64,000 nucleotides of DNA from Actinomycetota bacterium (GCA_030447305.1 JAUJPC010000003.1:1-64000); one strand, 5' to 3'. Positions 1-10,434 are shown, counted from the first letter of the stretch. A program made the numbers and translations. Notes: generated by a model not told the origin, from the letters alone.

Positions 1-654
1 TACCCGGCCGCGGTCGACCACCGCAACCCGGTCGCAGACCTGCTGAACCTCGCTAAGCAAGTGCGAGTTCAAAAACACGGTGATCCCCCGGCGTTTGAGC
101 TCCACGATGATGTCGCGCACCTCTTTACGACCCACCGGGTCCAGAGCCGAGGTTGGCTCGTCCAGGAAGACCAGGTCCGGCATGCCGAGCAGCGCGACGC
201 CCAGCCCGAGTCGCTGCTGCATGCCCTTCGAGAAGGTACCCACGCGGTCGTGCGCGCGGTCCGCCAACCCGACGGTCACCAGAGCCTGCTCGATCTCGGC
301 CGCTCGGTCTGAAAGCGGGACATCGGCGAGCTCACAGTGCAGGTGAAGAACCTCAAACGCGCTCATCCAACCCTGATAACGGAACAGCTCGGGCAGGTAG
401 CCGATCCGCTTGCGGGTGGGGACGTCGCCCACCGGCTTGCCGAGCACCCAGGCCCTCCCGGTGCTGGGCATCGACAGGCCAACCAGCATCTTGACCGAGG
501 TGGTCTTGCCGGCGCCGTTGGGACCCAGGAAGCCGAAGATCTCCCCCTGGGGCACCGTCATCGACAGGTCGTTGACCGCCCGGATGGAACCGTAGCTCTT
601 GGTCAGCCCTACGGTGTGAATTGCGGCAGAGATCTCCGGCCCTGTCGCCTCCAA
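1..654 (-). CDS. ABC transporter ATP-binding protein (partial, 3' end outside window)
   Basis: About 218 residues of an ATP-binding cassette subunit are visible; the C-terminus runs off the window at position 1. It should hydrolyse ATP to drive a membrane permease not seen here. The Walker A motif GPNGAGKT lies near residue 45-51, the signature region reads SKGMQQRLGL, and Walker B is followed by LVFLDEPTSALDP and a switch histidine in NSHLLSEV. The spacing and DrrA/CcmA-like motifs fit an exporter of the ABC-2 type. The best start is a TTG at 654, one base after the stop of the upstream anti-sigma gene, so the two are probably co-transcribed. No ATG lies in frame near the N-terminus. The substrate cannot be inferred. 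Confidence 0.88.
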   Translation of the reverse strand, partial: MEATGPEISAAIHTVGLTKSYGSIRAVNDLSMTVPQGEIFGFLGPNGAGKTTSVKMLVGLSMPSTGRAWVLGKPVGDVPTRKRIGYLPELFRYQGWMSAFEVLHLHCELADVPLSDRAAEIEQALVTVGLADRAHDRVGTFSKGMQQRLGLGVALLGMPDLVFLDEPTSALDPVGRKEVRDIIVELKRRGITVFLNSHLLSEVQQVCDRVAVVDRGRV

Positions 655-655
655 C

Positions 656-1822
656 TCAGCGCATGGACCTTGCTATCGCCAGCACCTCATCCTCCGCCAT
701 CGTTCCGGCCACTGCCCGAACCACGCCGCCGCTCTGCCACACGACGCCGCTGCCGACGCCCGTGTTGTCGCCGACCAGCACCCCGGTCACGCCGTTGATG
801 TCGACCTCCCGGGAGGTCGCCATGTCGACCGGAACCGGAACAGGCAGCGTGGAGGAGGGGTCACCGATCGCCTCGATTTGAGCCTTCAAAGCAGGCGACA
901 GGTTCGGCATACCAAGCAGGGCGTCACGGTAATCTTCGACCGACGGTCCGTCCGACGATACAACCGGCGATTTCATCTGAACGATCATCAGTTCCGGAAG
1001 GCTGGAAAGCAACCCTGCGAGGTCCGCCTGCTCCGGCGCAGCCGCAGCCTGCGCCGCCTGTTCCAGAGCCGCCCGGTTGTGCATCAGATCGGCTGAGCCG
1101 CCGAAGGTCTGGATCACCGCCGGACCTGCCTGAACGAACAGGCTCGAGCCGTCCAGATTCTCCGGCAGAGGGGGAAGGTCTTCCGCCGAGGCGGCCGATG
1201 CCTTGGCGGCGTCGAAAGTGAAGGAGACGGTGCCCGAGGACATGGTGTCGATGCGCTCCGGTGCCCCGACTGCGGGTGCGGTCGAAGGCGCCAGCAGCTT
1301 CAACCCCGTGCGCTGCGCGGCCTCGTCGAGGGTCGCCGCCTGAGCGGGCACCGGATCCTGAACAACAGCGATGGTGCCGTAGCGGGAAAGATCGGGAAGA
1401 GAGTTCAAAGTCTGAAGGTCCACCGGTACCGCCACCACCCTCTCGGGCTCGAAGATCTTGATCAGATTTCCGGCAACCCCCGTCCCGACGAGCATCAATC
1501 CCATCAAACCGACCAGGACAAGCCCCAAGGCGGGCCGGGTAACACGCCGGGAGCGGAACCCGGCCACCCTCCATGCCGGGGCACTGGAGGGCGACAGACG
1601 GCTCAGCCCCCGCGCCCGCAGGGCGTCCAGCGCAGGGGCCGGATCGACCCCAGGCCTGCCGTCCCCCTCCATCAGCAGAGCCGCCCGGCCGGCATCGCCG
1701 ACCACGGTTGTCGCCGCCGCCCGGCATCTGTCGCACGCCTCCAGGTGAGCCCGTTGCTCCTCGGGAAAGGACTGCGGCTGGTCCAGCATGCGCCGAAGCG
1801 CACCGGCGGATAGATGTCTCAT
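656..1822 (-). CDS. membrane anti-sigma factor with ZAS zinc motif
   Basis: A 388-residue protein with an N-terminal zinc-binding anti-sigma motif H26-x3-C30-x2-C33, a single membrane segment near residues 97-118, and a long, poorly conserved outer domain. Proteins of this design hold an ECF sigma factor at the membrane and release it on an envelope signal. The start ATG overlaps the stop of the upstream sigma gene by four bases (ATGA), the usual coupling of sigma and anti-sigma genes. The extracytoplasmic part is rich in Ala, Leu, Pro and Ser and gives no clear domain. The sensed signal is unknown; the ABC ATPase gene directly downstream could belong to the regulon. Confidence 0.82.
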   Translation of the reverse strand: MRHLSAGALRRMLDQPQSFPEEQRAHLEACDRCRAAATTVVGDAGRAALLMEGDGRPGVDPAPALDALRARGLSRLSPSSAPAWRVAGFRSRRVTRPALGLVLVGLMGLMLVGTGVAGNLIKIFEPERVVAVPVDLQTLNSLPDLSRYGTIAVVQDPVPAQAATLDEAAQRTGLKLLAPSTAPAVGAPERIDTMSSGTVSFTFDAAKASAASAEDLPPLPENLDGSSLFVQAGPAVIQTFGGSADLMHNRAALEQAAQAAAAPEQADLAGLLSSLPELMIVQMKSPVVSSDGPSVEDYRDALLGMPNLSPALKAQIEAIGDPSSTLPVPVPVDMATSREVDINGVTGVLVGDNTGVGSGVVWQSGGVVRAVAGTMAEDEVLAIARSMR

Positions 1823-2301
1823 TCTTGGACCTCCTTCAGCAGCCGGGCCTCCGCCCGGCGCAACATTGTTCCGATCTGTCCGATTCCCACTCCCAGGGCC
1901 GCCGCAGTCTCGGCGTAGGTCAGCCCGCTCGACCGGAGCGCCAGAACGGCTGCGCTGCGCTTGGGGAGGCGGGCCAGCGCCTCACGAACCATTCGCCGCT
2001 CCTCCGAGCGCTGCACCAGCTCCTCCACTCCCGGCTGAGCGCCCTCGGCACTGGGTCCGCTCTCCGACTCCCTCCGCTCCCGGCGCTTCCGGCTGCGGAT
2101 CTGGTTCAGCGCGGCGTGCGTCGCCGCCCGGTGCAGCCACGCCGGTGCATAGTCGGCCATGGGCGAGTGCTTGCGATGAAACGCCAGGAAGACCTCCTGG
2201 GCGACGTCCTCCGCCTCGGCCCGGTCCCGCAGGATTCGGTTGGCGATGGAGACGACCCGCGGGTACTCGGCCATGAACAGCCGCTCGAATCCGTCCGACA
2301 T
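1819..2301 (-). CDS. ECF RNA polymerase sigma factor
   Basis: A 160-residue extracytoplasmic-function sigma factor. Region 2 is visible as FERLFMAEYPRVVSIANRI followed by DRAEAEDVAQEVFLAF, and region 4 as LPKRSAAVLALRSSGLTYAE with a helix-turn-helix. Between them lies a charged linker rich in Arg and Glu. It should direct RNA polymerase to a small regulon and is probably inhibited by the membrane protein encoded next. The reading frame is open 21 codons further upstream, but those codons lack sigma homology, so the ATG at 2301 (MSDGFERLF) is preferred. It heads a sigma/anti-sigma/ABC gene set on the minus strand. Confidence 0.88.
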   Translation of the reverse strand: MSDGFERLFMAEYPRVVSIANRILRDRAEAEDVAQEVFLAFHRKHSPMADYAPAWLHRAATHAALNQIRSRKRRERRESESGPSAEGAQPGVEELVQRSEERRMVREALARLPKRSAAVLALRSSGLTYAETAAALGVGIGQIGTMLRRAEARLLKEVQE

Positions 2302-2483
2302 CGCTCTCGACTTCCCGGCTTGTGGATGGGCCGCGGGACCGAGGGTGGTCACTTCAGCTTCCATACCTGTTTCAGCACCGCGGAAGGCCGCATTGTGACG
2401 GCCCGCTCAACAAAACTGTCACACCTGCTGAGTAAGTTGGATCGACTTCCCCCCACAGCCAGGGATTCCAGGGGAGGGCAAGG

Positions 2484-2672
2484 ATGGCAGAGTGCAAGAC
2501 CTGCGGGGCAACCATCGAGGTGCCGGAGGGATGGTCCGTCGGCCCGGCGGTCCGGCGTCATTACTGGGAGGCGCATCCCGAGCGGATGCAGAGGACCAGA
2601 GCGGACCGCAAGGCGGAGCAAGCGATACCCGCCAGGCGGAGCGGCGGGAACCGGCCCGCCAAGCCGGACTGA
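2484..2672 (+). CDS. small C2H2-like zinc-binding protein
   Basis: A 62-residue protein preceded by a strong Shine-Dalgarno (AGGGGAGG, ending about 8 bases before the ATG). Residues C4-x2-C7 and H26-x4-H31 form a plausible C2H2 zinc site; the C-terminus is basic (RTRADRKAEQAIPARR). It resembles small zinc-finger-like proteins of actinobacteria of unknown role. It stands alone on the plus strand between a divergent sigma gene and the convergent clpB. Function is not assigned. The cysteine/histidine arrangement and the good ribosome site argue that it is real despite its size. Confidence 0.6.
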   Translation: MAECKTCGATIEVPEGWSVGPAVRRHYWEAHPERMQRTRADRKAEQAIPARRSGGNRPAKPD

Positions 2673-2779
2673 AGCAAGAGCGGCGCCGGCCGGGCAGACG
2701 GCGCTCAACGTTTCCCAAATGTTCTCGCGGCCTACACTCGATTCGCGCCCCCAACTCGATGTATAAGGGGTGCAGGAAA

Positions 2780-2817
2780 CATTCGGGTGGACCTTCACTT
2801 CCCGGCCCACCCGAATG
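2780..2817. terminator. inverted repeat between convergent genes
   Basis: CATTCGGGTGG (2780-2790) and CCACCCGAATG (2807-2817) are perfect 11-base inverted repeats with a 16-base loop. They sit between the small zinc protein gene (plus) and clpB (minus), where a two-way terminator is expected. There is no T-run, so a Rho-independent role is only inferred. Confidence 0.45.
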
Positions 2818-2845
2818 GACCCTGCCGGGACGGCCGCCGGAAGCG

Positions 2846-5461
2846 CTATGCCTGTAACGCTTCCGCAGGTTTGGCTGCCCGATCGGTCTTGGTGTTGAAC
2901 ACGAGATGGCCGTCCTGCACGTCGACCTCGATGGTGTCGCCCTCCTTGTAGGCGCCCCGCAGCATCTCCAGAGCCAGCCGGTCGGCGAGCTCCCGGGCGA
3001 TCAGCCGCTTCATCGGCCGGGCCCCGAACGAGGGGTCGTATCCCTTCTCCGCCAGATACCCCAGCGCCGCCTCGGTGGGAGCCATCGACACATTACGGTC
3101 CAGCAGCCGGCGAGCCAGCCCAGCAGCCTGAAGCTTGACGATCTCGGCGATGTGCTCCCGGGACAGCCGGTGGAACACCACGATGTCGTCTACCCGGTTG
3201 ATGAACTCCGGCTTGAAGGTCATGCCGACCGCCTCCATCACCTTCTCCCGCATCCGCTCGGGATCGGACTCGGAGAGGATCCAGTCGCTCCCGACGTTGC
3301 TGGTCATGATGATGATGGTGTTGCGGAAGTCGACGTTGCGCCCGCGCCCGTCGGTCATGTGGCCGTCGTCCATCACCTGCAGGAGCGAGTTGAACACGTC
3401 GGGGTGGGCCTTCTCGATCTCATCAAGAAGCACCACGGAGTACGGACGGCGCCGCACCGCCTCCGTGAGCTGGCCCCCCTCCTCGTAGCCGACATAGCCG
3501 GGAGGGGCCCCGTAAAGCCGGGCGACTGAGTGCTTCTCCATGTACTCGCTCATGTCCAGGCGGACCATCGCCCGTTCGTCGTCGAAAAGGAACTCGGCGA
3601 GTGCCCGCGCCAGCTCGGTCTTACCGACACCGGTGGGTCCCAGGAAGATGAAGCTGCCGATAGGCCGCAACGGATCGGACAGCCCCGACCGAGACCGCCT
3701 AATGGCGTTGGCCACCGCCGCAACCGCCTCGTCTTGGCCCACGACCCGCTGGTGCAGACCCTCCTCCATGTGGATGAGCTTTTCGATCTCACCCTCCATC
3801 AGCTTGGAGACCGGGATGCCGACCCACTTGCTGACGACCTCGGCGATGTCCTGCTCGTCCACCTCCTCCTTCAGCATCTTGTTGGTCGCTTGCAGCTCAT
3901 CGAGTGCCGCGTTGGCCTCCTCCAGAGACCGGTTGAGCTCCACCAGCTTGCCGTAGCGCAGCTCAGCAGCGGTGTTGAGGTCGCCCTCGCGCTCCGCGCG
4001 CTCCGCCATCGTCCGGGTCTGGTCGATGTCGGCCTTGATCTGTCGGATCTTGTCGATCGCCTCCTTCTCCATGCTCCAGTGAGCCTTGAGCGCCGTGGAC
4101 TCCTCCTGGAGGCGGGCCAGCTCCTCCTCCAGCTTGTCGAGCCGGGCTTTGGAGGCCGCGTCCGTCTCCTTTTTCAGGGCGGTCCGCTCGATCTCCAGCT
4201 GCTTGATCCGCCGCTCGACGACGTCGATCTCCACCGGCATGGAGTCGATCTCGATCCGCAGCCGGCTGGCCGCCTCGTCCACCAGGTCGATGGCCTTGTC
4301 GGGCAGGAACCGCGCGGTCACGTAGCGGTCTGACAGGACTGCCGCCGCTACGAGCGCGGCGTCCTGGATCCGCACACCGTGGTGAACCTCGTACCGCTCC
4401 TTCAGGCCCCGGAGGATGGCGATGGTGTCCTCCACCGAGGGCTGGCCGACCATCACGGGTTGGAACCGCCGCTCCAGGGCCGGGTCCTTCTCGATGTGTT
4501 TGGAGTACTCGTCCAGGGTCGTGGCGCCGATCATCCGGAGCTCGCCCCGGGCGAGCATCGGCTTCAGCAGGTTTCCGGCGTCAACCGCGCCCTCGGCGGC
4601 CCCGGCGCCGACCACGGTGTGAAGCTCGTCCAGGAAGGTGATGATCTCGCCTTCGCTGTCGGCGATCTCCTTGAGAACCGCCTTCAGCCGTTCCTCGAAC
4701 TCGCCGCGGTATTTGGCTCCGGCGACCATGCCGCCCAGATCCAGAGCGATGATCCGCTTGGACTTCAGCCCCTCGGGGACGTCCCCGTCGACGATCCGGT
4801 TGGCAATGCCCTCGACGATGGCCGTCTTGCCGACGCCCGGCTCACCGATCAGAACCGGGTTGTTCTTCGTCCGTCGGGACAGGACCTGGATCACCCGACG
4901 GATCTCGTCGTCCCGCCCGATGACCGGGTCCAGCTTGCCTTTGCGGGCTGCCTCGGTGAGGTCGCGCCCGAACTTCTCCAGCGCGTTGTACGTCTCCTCG
5001 GGGTTCTGAGAGGTGACCCTCTGCGAGCAGCGCACCTCTACCAGGGCGGCAAGAACCGCATCCCGGGTGATGTCGAACTCTTTGAACAGGGCCTTCAGGC
5101 TCGGTGCAGAGTCGACCAGCGCGAGCAGCAGATGCTCGGCCGAGACGTAGTCGTCCTTGAGCTGCTCGGCCTCCTTGAAGGCGCGATCGAGCACCCGGCT
5201 GACGTCCGCAGACATGCGGGGCTGCGCATCAGCGCTGTACGCCTTGGGGATCCGGGACAGGGCATGGTCCACCCGGTCCGCAAGCACTCGGGGAGTGACC
5301 CCGAGCTTCTGGATCAGCCCGAAAACAACGCCTGCCGGGTCGGAGAGCAGCGCCTTCATCAGATGTTCGGGAGCGATGGCCGGGTGGTTGCTCGCGGAGG
5401 CGAGCTCTCCAGCCCGGGCCAGAGCCTCCTGTGACTTGTGAGTCAGCTTGTTCACATCCAT
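2846..5461 (-). CDS. clpB: ATP-dependent disaggregase ClpB
   Basis: An 871-residue Hsp100 chaperone that threads aggregated proteins through a hexameric ring, working with DnaK. The N-domain (first ~145 residues) begins [17 protein letters not shown]. The first ATPase domain has Walker A GEPGVGKT and [20 protein letters not shown]; a coiled-coil M-domain lies around residues 410-530; the second ATPase domain has [17 protein letters not shown] and sensor GARPMKRLI. Length matches the family. It is the last gene of the dnaK-grpE-dnaJ-hspR-clpB set, 37 bases after hspR. No separate HspR operator was seen directly in front of it, so it is probably transcribed with the operon. Confidence 0.97.
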   Translation of the reverse strand: MDVNKLTHKSQEALARAGELASASNHPAIAPEHLMKALLSDPAGVVFGLIQKLGVTPRVLADRVDHALSRIPKAYSADAQPRMSADVSRVLDRAFKEAEQLKDDYVSAEHLLLALVDSAPSLKALFKEFDITRDAVLAALVEVRCSQRVTSQNPEETYNALEKFGRDLTEAARKGKLDPVIGRDDEIRRVIQVLSRRTKNNPVLIGEPGVGKTAIVEGIANRIVDGDVPEGLKSKRIIALDLGGMVAGAKYRGEFEERLKAVLKEIADSEGEIITFLDELHTVVGAGAAEGAVDAGNLLKPMLARGELRMIGATTLDEYSKHIEKDPALERRFQPVMVGQPSVEDTIAILRGLKERYEVHHGVRIQDAALVAAAVLSDRYVTARFLPDKAIDLVDEAASRLRIEIDSMPVEIDVVERRIKQLEIERTALKKETDAASKARLDKLEEELARLQEESTALKAHWSMEKEAIDKIRQIKADIDQTRTMAERAEREGDLNTAAELRYGKLVELNRSLEEANAALDELQATNKMLKEEVDEQDIAEVVSKWVGIPVSKLMEGEIEKLIHMEEGLHQRVVGQDEAVAAVANAIRRSRSGLSDPLRPIGSFIFLGPTGVGKTELARALAEFLFDDERAMVRLDMSEYMEKHSVARLYGAPPGYVGYEEGGQLTEAVRRRPYSVVLLDEIEKAHPDVFNSLLQVMDDGHMTDGRGRNVDFRNTIIIMTSNVGSDWILSESDPERMREKVMEAVGMTFKPEFINRVDDIVVFHRLSREHIAEIVKLQAAGLARRLLDRNVSMAPTEAALGYLAEKGYDPSFGARPMKRLIARELADRLALEMLRGAYKEGDTIEVDVQDGHLVFNTKTDRAAKPAEALQA

Positions 5462-5498
5462 CGAGTTACCACCACCTACCTTCTAAACTCGGGCACCC

Positions 5499-5942
5499 TT
5501 ATCGAGGACCCTTAGCGAACTTGTTAGTTTCTTGTTGATCAAAAATGCTGGCCACGTCGCTCAGCCGAACCAGGACGCCCCGGCTGCGAGCCTCAGATTG
5601 AGCCTCGTGCAGCTTCTGCTCTGTGGCCACCAGCTGCCGGGTTGTCCGGTCGAGCTTGCGGCGCAAGTCCTGCACCTGCCGCTCGAGGTCCATCACAATG
5701 CGGACCCCGGCCAGGTTCAGCCCGTGCTCCTGGGTGAGCTCGGTGATCCGGCGAAGCCGAGCGACGTCCTCCTCGGAGTAACGCCGGCTGTTCCCCTGCG
5801 TACGCTTTGGCTCGATCAGTCCGCGGCGCTCGTACATCCGCAGGGTCTGCGGGTGCATCCCGGAAAGGTCCGCCACCACGCTTATCACGTACACACCGCG
5901 TTCGCTGGGCTTGGAACTTCTGCGACCGCTGCCGCTATCCAT
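5499..5942 (-). CDS. hspR: heat shock repressor HspR (MerR family)
   Basis: A 147-residue MerR-type DNA-binding protein. The winged helix is clear: [20 protein letters not shown] then [20 protein letters not shown], followed by [20 protein letters not shown] and a coiled-coil (residues ~85-120). In Streptomyces and Mycobacterium, HspR uses DnaK as co-repressor and binds HAIR inverted repeats to silence the dnaK operon. It overlaps the 3' end of dnaJ by 8 bases and lies inside the operon it should control. A matching inverted repeat lies in front of dnaK at 9571-9595. Confidence 0.95.
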   Translation of the reverse strand: MDSGSGRRSSKPSERGVYVISVVADLSGMHPQTLRMYERRGLIEPKRTQGNSRRYSEEDVARLRRITELTQEHGLNLAGVRIVMDLERQVQDLRRKLDRTTRQLVATEQKLHEAQSEARSRGVLVRLSDVASIFDQQETNKFAKGPR

Positions 5943-6954
5943 CGCTCTTCTTCCCTCCTTCGATCAGGTCATTCAGAGCCGCCCGCGGGGACTGGTTGTC
6001 CAACTCAGCCAGCCGCTCGATCAGGTTCCTCGCCTCACGGTTCAGCTTCTCCGGCACGGCCACCTGGACCGTGACCAGCAAATCTCCCTTGTCCTTACCG
6101 GTCGGAACACCCTTGCCCTTGACCCGGAAGGTCCTGCCGGAGGAGGTCCCGGCCGGAATCTTCAGCTTCACCGGTCCGCCGTTCAGGGTCGGAACGTCGA
6201 CCTGCGCACCCAGCGCCGCCTCCGCAAAGGTGACCGGCAAAGACAGCGTCAGGTCTTTGTTCTTGCGGCCGAAGACCGGATGCGGCCGGACTTTGACCTT
6301 CACGTAGAGGTCGCCAGGAAGACCCCCGTTGGAACCGGGCGACCCCTTGCCTGCCAGCTTGATCCGGGCGCCGTCGCGCACGACGGCGGGAATGCGAGCC
6401 TTGATGGTACGCGCAGTACCGCCCCGTGCCGACAGGTACAGCTCCACCTGCGCGCCCTCCAGGGCTTCCTCGAACGACAGGGTCGTCTCGGTCTCCAGAT
6501 CTGAGCCGCGCATCGCCCGGCCCCCGAATCCGCCGGCCGCTGCGCCGCCGCCGCCGAAGAGGTCGCCGAAGAGGTCGCTAAACCCCCCTCCGCCGCCACC
6601 GAAAATGTCGTTGATGTTCTCAACCCGGATCCGGCCGCCCCCTGAACCGCCGCCAAAACCTCCGAAGCCGCCAAAACCTCCGGGGCCTCCGGCCCCCCCG
6701 GCACGAAAGGCACCGGCGGCGACCATCTCGCGGATCCGGTCGTACTCCTCCTTGGTCTTGGGGTCGCTCAGCACGTCGTAGGCGGCCGAAACCTCCTTGA
6801 ACCTCTCCTCTGCCTTGGTGTCACCTTGGTTTGCATCCGGGTGGTGTTTCTGAGCCAGCTTGCGGTACGCCTTCTTGATGTCGGCCGCGGACGCGGACTT
6901 GTCGACGCCGAGAACGGCGTAGTAGTCCTTTTCGATCCACTCCTTCTGGCTCAT
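5935..6954 (-). CDS. dnaJ: DnaJ-type co-chaperone without zinc finger (CbpA-like)
   Basis: A 339-residue Hsp40. The J domain begins [20 protein letters not shown], with the catalytic HPD at residues 38-40. A long Gly/Phe-rich linker (about residues 85-150) follows, then the C-terminal substrate-binding barrels ([40 protein letters not shown]). The four CxxCxGxG zinc repeats of classical DnaJ are absent, making it class B/CbpA-like. It stimulates DnaK ATPase and delivers substrates. The gene lies 27 bases after grpE and overlaps hspR, in the actinobacterial dnaK operon order. A second, zinc-containing DnaJ would be expected elsewhere in the genome. Confidence 0.93.
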   Translation of the reverse strand: MSQKEWIEKDYYAVLGVDKSASAADIKKAYRKLAQKHHPDANQGDTKAEERFKEVSAAYDVLSDPKTKEEYDRIREMVAAGAFRAGGAGGPGGFGGFGGFGGGSGGGRIRVENINDIFGGGGGGFSDLFGDLFGGGGAAAGGFGGRAMRGSDLETETTLSFEEALEGAQVELYLSARGGTARTIKARIPAVVRDGARIKLAGKGSPGSNGGLPGDLYVKVKVRPHPVFGRKNKDLTLSLPVTFAEAALGAQVDVPTLNGGPVKLKIPAGTSSGRTFRVKGKGVPTGKDKGDLLVTVQVAVPEKLNREARNLIERLAELDNQSPRAALNDLIEGGKKSDG

Positions 6955-6981
6955 CTGCCTGCTTCTCCTTAACTATGCGAA

Positions 6982-7641
6982 CTATGCGTCCACCTGATCC
7001 GTGCCCGACGCGCTCTGCGTTACCTTGACCATCGCCGGCCTCAGCACCGCTCCCTTGAACAGGTAGCCGTGGCGAAGCACGTCGTCAACCACCAACTGAC
7101 CGGACCCGTCCCCCTCGTCCTGAAGAACAGCTTCATGCACGTTGGGGTCGAACGGCTGGCCCTTCGGCTCAACCATCTCCAGCCCGGCGTTCTGCAGTAC
7201 CTGGCGGAGCTTCCCGTAAACCATCTGCACGCCCTTGAACATCGCGGCGCAGTCTGAGCCCTCGGCCGTATCGAGCCCCTCGGCCGCGGTGACCGCCATG
7301 GTGAAATCATCCATGACCCCGAGCAGCTGGGCGACAATGTCGGCCGAGGCCATCTCGATGAGGCGGGTCTGCTCCTTAAGCGTCCGTTTGCGGTAGTTGT
7401 CGAACTCCGCCTTCAGCCGCTGCAGGTCGTCCAGGTAGGCGGCCGCCTTTGCGTTGGCCTCCGCCAGGGCCGCCCCGCCGTCCGGTTCCCCCCCGGAGGC
7501 CTCAGCCTCCGGCAGGACCGGCTCACCGACGACGGCACCGCCTGAATCGGCGGCGCCATCGTCACGCAGCTTCCGCTTGTCCCGGATGGGGATCCTGGTG
7601 CGACCCTCGGCCACTTCCTCCTCTCGGTTGCCGGCAGCCAT
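6982..7641 (-). CDS. grpE: nucleotide exchange factor GrpE
   Basis: A 219-residue GrpE. After a low-complexity N-terminus comes the long coiled coil (LDDLQRLKAEFDNYRKRTLK) and the C-terminal beta domain that opens the DnaK nucleotide cleft (GLEMVEPKGQPFDPNVHEAV and GYLFKGAVLRPAMVKV). Its role is to release ADP from DnaK. The ATG follows the dnaK stop codon with no gap, indicating translational coupling. The N-terminal extension of about 65 residues is longer than in E. coli but common in actinobacteria. Confidence 0.96.
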   Translation of the reverse strand: MAAGNREEEVAEGRTRIPIRDKRKLRDDGAADSGGAVVGEPVLPEAEASGGEPDGGAALAEANAKAAAYLDDLQRLKAEFDNYRKRTLKEQTRLIEMASADIVAQLLGVMDDFTMAVTAAEGLDTAEGSDCAAMFKGVQMVYGKLRQVLQNAGLEMVEPKGQPFDPNVHEAVLQDEGDGSGQLVVDDVLRHGYLFKGAVLRPAMVKVTQSASGTDQVDA

Positions 7642-9480
7642 TTACTGGGCTCCCTCTTCCACGATCTCCGCGTCGACCACGTCGTCGTCGGAGGACGCCG
7701 CCGCACCGTCGGTGCTTGCGGCCCCACCGGAGGACTGGGCGTTGGTGGCGTAGATCTGCTCGGCCAGCTTGTGGGACGCCTTGGTCAGGGCCTCCGATGC
7801 CGTCCGAATGCGGTCGACGTCCTCGCCCTTCAGAGCTTCCTTCAGCTCGCTCATAGCGTTATCGAGAGCTTCCTTGTCGCCGGCAGACAGCTTGTCGCCG
7901 TGCTCGGAGGCCGTCTTCTCGGTCTGGTAGAGGAGGTTGTCGGCCATGTTGCGGGCTTCGGCCATCTCTCGCCGCTTGGCGTCCTCGGCCGCAAACTGCT
8001 CTGCCTCTCTCATCATCCGGTCGATCTCGTCCTTCGGAAGAGCCGAGCCGCCCGTGATGGTCATGGCCTGCTCCTTGCCGGTGCCCAGGTCCTTGGCGGA
8101 CACGTGGACGATTCCGTTGGCGTCGATGTCGAAGGACACCTCGATCTGAGGCATGCCCCGAGGCGCCGGCGGAATGCCGACCAGGTCGAACTGGCCGAGC
8201 GACCGCACACCGGGAGAGGTGACCATCTGGCCCTCGCCCTGCACCACATTGACCGTCACCGAAGGCTGATTGTCCTCCGCAGTGGAGAACGTCTCGCTCT
8301 TGCGGGTCGGAATCGTGGTGTTGCGCTCGATCATCTTGGTGAACACGCCGCCGCGGGTCTCGATGCCCATCGTCAGCGGGGTGACGTCCAGCAGAAGGAC
8401 GTCCTTGACCTCACCCCGGAGCACGCCGGCCTGCAGTGCGGCGCCGATGGCCACGACCTCGTCCGGGTTAACGCCCTTGTGCGGCTCCTTGCCTCCCGCC
8501 AGCTTCTTGACCAGGTCCTGGATCATCGGCATCCGGGTGGAACCGCCCACCAGAACGATGTGGTCGATCTGGTTGAGCGACTTGCCCCAGTCCTTGACGG
8601 CCTGGTTGAACGGAGTCTTGACTCGCTCCAGAAGGTCCTCGGTCATCTGCTCGAACTGCGAGCGGGTGAGATTGACCTCCAGGTGGATGGGTCCGGACTG
8701 GGTTGCCGTCAGGAACGGCAGGTTGATGGTCGTCTGCGTGGCCTGCGAGAGCTCGATCTTGGCCTTCTCGGCCGCCTCCTGCATCCGTTGCAGCGCCATG
8801 CGGTCCTTGGACAGGTCCACACCGTGGTTGTTCTTCACCTCCTTCAGAAGGTGCTCGACGATCTTCTGATCCCAGTCGTCGCCGCCCAGGTGGGCGTCAC
8901 CGTTGGTGGCCTTCACGTCGAAGACACCCTCGGCGATCTCCAGGATGGAGACATCGAAGGTGCCGCCGCCCAGGTCGAATACCAAAATGGTCTGCTCGGC
9001 CTCCTTGTCCAGCCCGTAGGCCAGCGATGCGGCGGTCGGCTCGGCAACCAGACGCAAAACTTCCAGACCGGCGATCTCGCCGGCTTCCTTGGTGGCCTGA
9101 CGCTGCGAGTCCCCGAAATACGCGGGGACGGTCACGACCGCCTGGGTCACCTTGTCACCCAGGTAAGCCTCGGCGTCCCTCTTCAGCTTCATGAGGATCT
9201 GGGCCGAGATCTCCTGCGGGGTCCATGCCTTGTTGTCGATCTTCGTGGTCCAGCTGCTGCCCATCTGGCGCTTTACCGAGCGGATGGTGCGATCGGGGTT
9301 GGTGATTGCCTGGCGCTTTGCCACCTCACCGACCAGGATCTCTCCGGACTTGGTGAATGCGACTACCGAAGGCGTGGTCCGATGGCCCTCGGCATTGGGG
9401 ATCACCACCGACTCCCCGCCTTCGAGGACGCTCACGACCGAGTTCGTCGTCCCGAGGTCAATTCCGACTGCCTTTGGCAT
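7642..9480 (-). CDS. dnaK: chaperone DnaK (Hsp70)
   Basis: A 612-residue Hsp70, first gene of the heat-shock operon. Phosphate motif 1 is [13 protein letters not shown] at the N-terminus, phosphate motif 2 is [13 protein letters not shown] near residue 170, and the adenosine motif is [13 protein letters not shown] near 315. The substrate-binding domain (from about 360) and a lid follow, ending in the typical acidic tail [15 protein letters not shown]. It folds proteins by ATP cycling with DnaJ and GrpE and, in actinobacteria, acts as co-repressor of HspR. The upstream region carries an HspR-type inverted repeat. Confidence 0.98.
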   Translation of the reverse strand: MPKAVGIDLGTTNSVVSVLEGGESVVIPNAEGHRTTPSVVAFTKSGEILVGEVAKRQAITNPDRTIRSVKRQMGSSWTTKIDNKAWTPQEISAQILMKLKRDAEAYLGDKVTQAVVTVPAYFGDSQRQATKEAGEIAGLEVLRLVAEPTAASLAYGLDKEAEQTILVFDLGGGTFDVSILEIAEGVFDVKATNGDAHLGGDDWDQKIVEHLLKEVKNNHGVDLSKDRMALQRMQEAAEKAKIELSQATQTTINLPFLTATQSGPIHLEVNLTRSQFEQMTEDLLERVKTPFNQAVKDWGKSLNQIDHIVLVGGSTRMPMIQDLVKKLAGGKEPHKGVNPDEVVAIGAALQAGVLRGEVKDVLLLDVTPLTMGIETRGGVFTKMIERNTTIPTRKSETFSTAEDNQPSVTVNVVQGEGQMVTSPGVRSLGQFDLVGIPPAPRGMPQIEVSFDIDANGIVHVSAKDLGTGKEQAMTITGGSALPKDEIDRMMREAEQFAAEDAKRREMAEARNMADNLLYQTEKTASEHGDKLSAGDKEALDNAMSELKEALKGEDVDRIRTASEALTKASHKLAEQIYATNAQSSGGAASTDGAAASSDDDVVDAEIVEEGAQ

Positions 9481-9570
9481 ATGTGGTTCCTTTCTTTGCT
9501 TTACTTGTCGAGAGCAACAACGCTCGGCTCCCGTTTGGTATTCCAGATCTTTAGTACGTTCTGATGGTAA

Positions 9571-9595
9571 AAGTTGAGCGTTTGTGTGTCAACTT
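9571..9595. promoter_or_regulatory. HAIR-type HspR operator upstream of dnaK
   Basis: AAGTTGA (9571-9577) and TCAACTT (9589-9595) form a perfect 7-base inverted repeat with an 11-base spacer. The HspR consensus (HAIR) is CTTGAGT-N7-ACTCAAG; the TTGA/TCAA cores and the 11-base core spacing match exactly. It lies about 90 bases before the dnaK start, in the correct place for repression of the operon. Confidence 0.75.
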
Positions 9596-9641
9596 TAAGC
9601 TTTTTCGGTCGGGTGTCTGCTTGGGGCTATGCCGGCCGGAT

Positions 9642-10139
9642 TCAGCTCTGAGCCAGGTCGACGCTGATCGCCTGGACCGCCTGCTCCATCAGCCAGCCCA
9701 GATATTCGTAGACCGCGTATGCCGGAGCGTCTGGATCGTCCGGGGCGCCCACCGGTAGCTCCTCCCCCGCCTCCAGCCGGGTGCCCAGCACCAGTCGCAG
9801 GCTGTTGATCGCCTCCATCCACCGCTCCAAAGCCTGCTGATCAAGCTCCGACTCGTTCAGCGTCTTGCGCACCGTCTCGATCGCCGACAGCCGGCTGGCC
9901 GCGAGCTCCGAACCCATGAGGCTCTGGTACTCACGTTCCTTTTCCGGGTCGTCGTGGTACGCGGGGGGAAAAAGCCGCCTGGTGGTGGGATCCCTCCCCT
10001 CCACCAGCTGCTGCAGCTCGGACAGCAGGGAGCGCAGGAGCAGCCGCTCGGGACGTGGGAGTCTGAGCGCAAACCGGCCCGCGCCTACCCGGGAGATACG
10101 CGGCTTCGGCTCCTCGAGCTCCGTGTAACCCTCAGACAT
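9642..10139 (-). CDS. DUF2017 family protein
   Basis: A 165-residue protein of the actinobacterial DUF2017 family, whose gene typically lies beside clpS. The part beginning [20 protein letters not shown] matches the family start, so the ATG at 10139 is chosen over an upstream in-frame start. Visible features are [20 protein letters not shown], a central charged stretch with [20 protein letters not shown], and a C-terminal helical part [19 protein letters not shown]. It overlaps clpS by 8 bases, so both are probably translated from one message. The neighbourhood hints at a role in ClpS/Clp-dependent proteolysis, but no activity is known. Confidence 0.85.
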   Translation of the reverse strand: MSEGYTELEEPKPRISRVGAGRFALRLPRPERLLLRSLLSELQQLVEGRDPTTRRLFPPAYHDDPEKEREYQSLMGSELAASRLSAIETVRKTLNESELDQQALERWMEAINSLRLVLGTRLEAGEELPVGAPDDPDAPAYAVYEYLGWLMEQAVQAISVDLAQS

Positions 10140-10431
10140 CGTGCTGCATCGTCGCCCACAGGCCGTGGGCGTGCAGCCGTGATACGTCGAACTCGGCCTT
10201 CTCACGCGGACCGCTGGAGACCACGGCCCTCCCCTTTTCATGAACGTCGAGCATGAGCTTGGTCGCCTTCTCCAGGGAGTAGCCGAACAACTTCTGGAAC
10301 ACCATGGTGACGTAGGACATGAGGTTGATGGGGTCGTTCCAGACGATCACGATCCACGGACGGTCCGGCTTGTAGTCCTCCTTACCGCCCGGTTCGTCGA
10401 TCTCGGTCGGAGCCAGTGGCGAAACCGCCAC
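10132..10431 (-). CDS. clpS: ATP-dependent Clp protease adaptor ClpS
   Basis: A 99-residue ClpS, the adaptor that recognises N-degron substrates and passes them to ClpC/ClpA. The flexible N-terminus (~25 residues) is followed by the conserved core [20 protein letters not shown] and [20 protein letters not shown], with the N-end binding pocket residues N-D-P visible. It is 3 bases downstream of the LLM oxidoreductase stop and overlaps DUF2017 by 8 bases. Length is normal for actinobacterial ClpS. Confidence 0.95.
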   Translation of the reverse strand: MAVSPLAPTEIDEPGGKEDYKPDRPWIVIVWNDPINLMSYVTMVFQKLFGYSLEKATKLMLDVHEKGRAVVSSGPREKAEFDVSRLHAHGLWATMQHDV

Positions 10432-10434
10432 GGG

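Noticed and set aside
3530-4333. Long plus-strand frames opposite clpB, dnaK, parB and pcnA
   Set aside because: Mirror frames caused by GC-rich codon bias on the other strand; the minus-strand proteins are certain.
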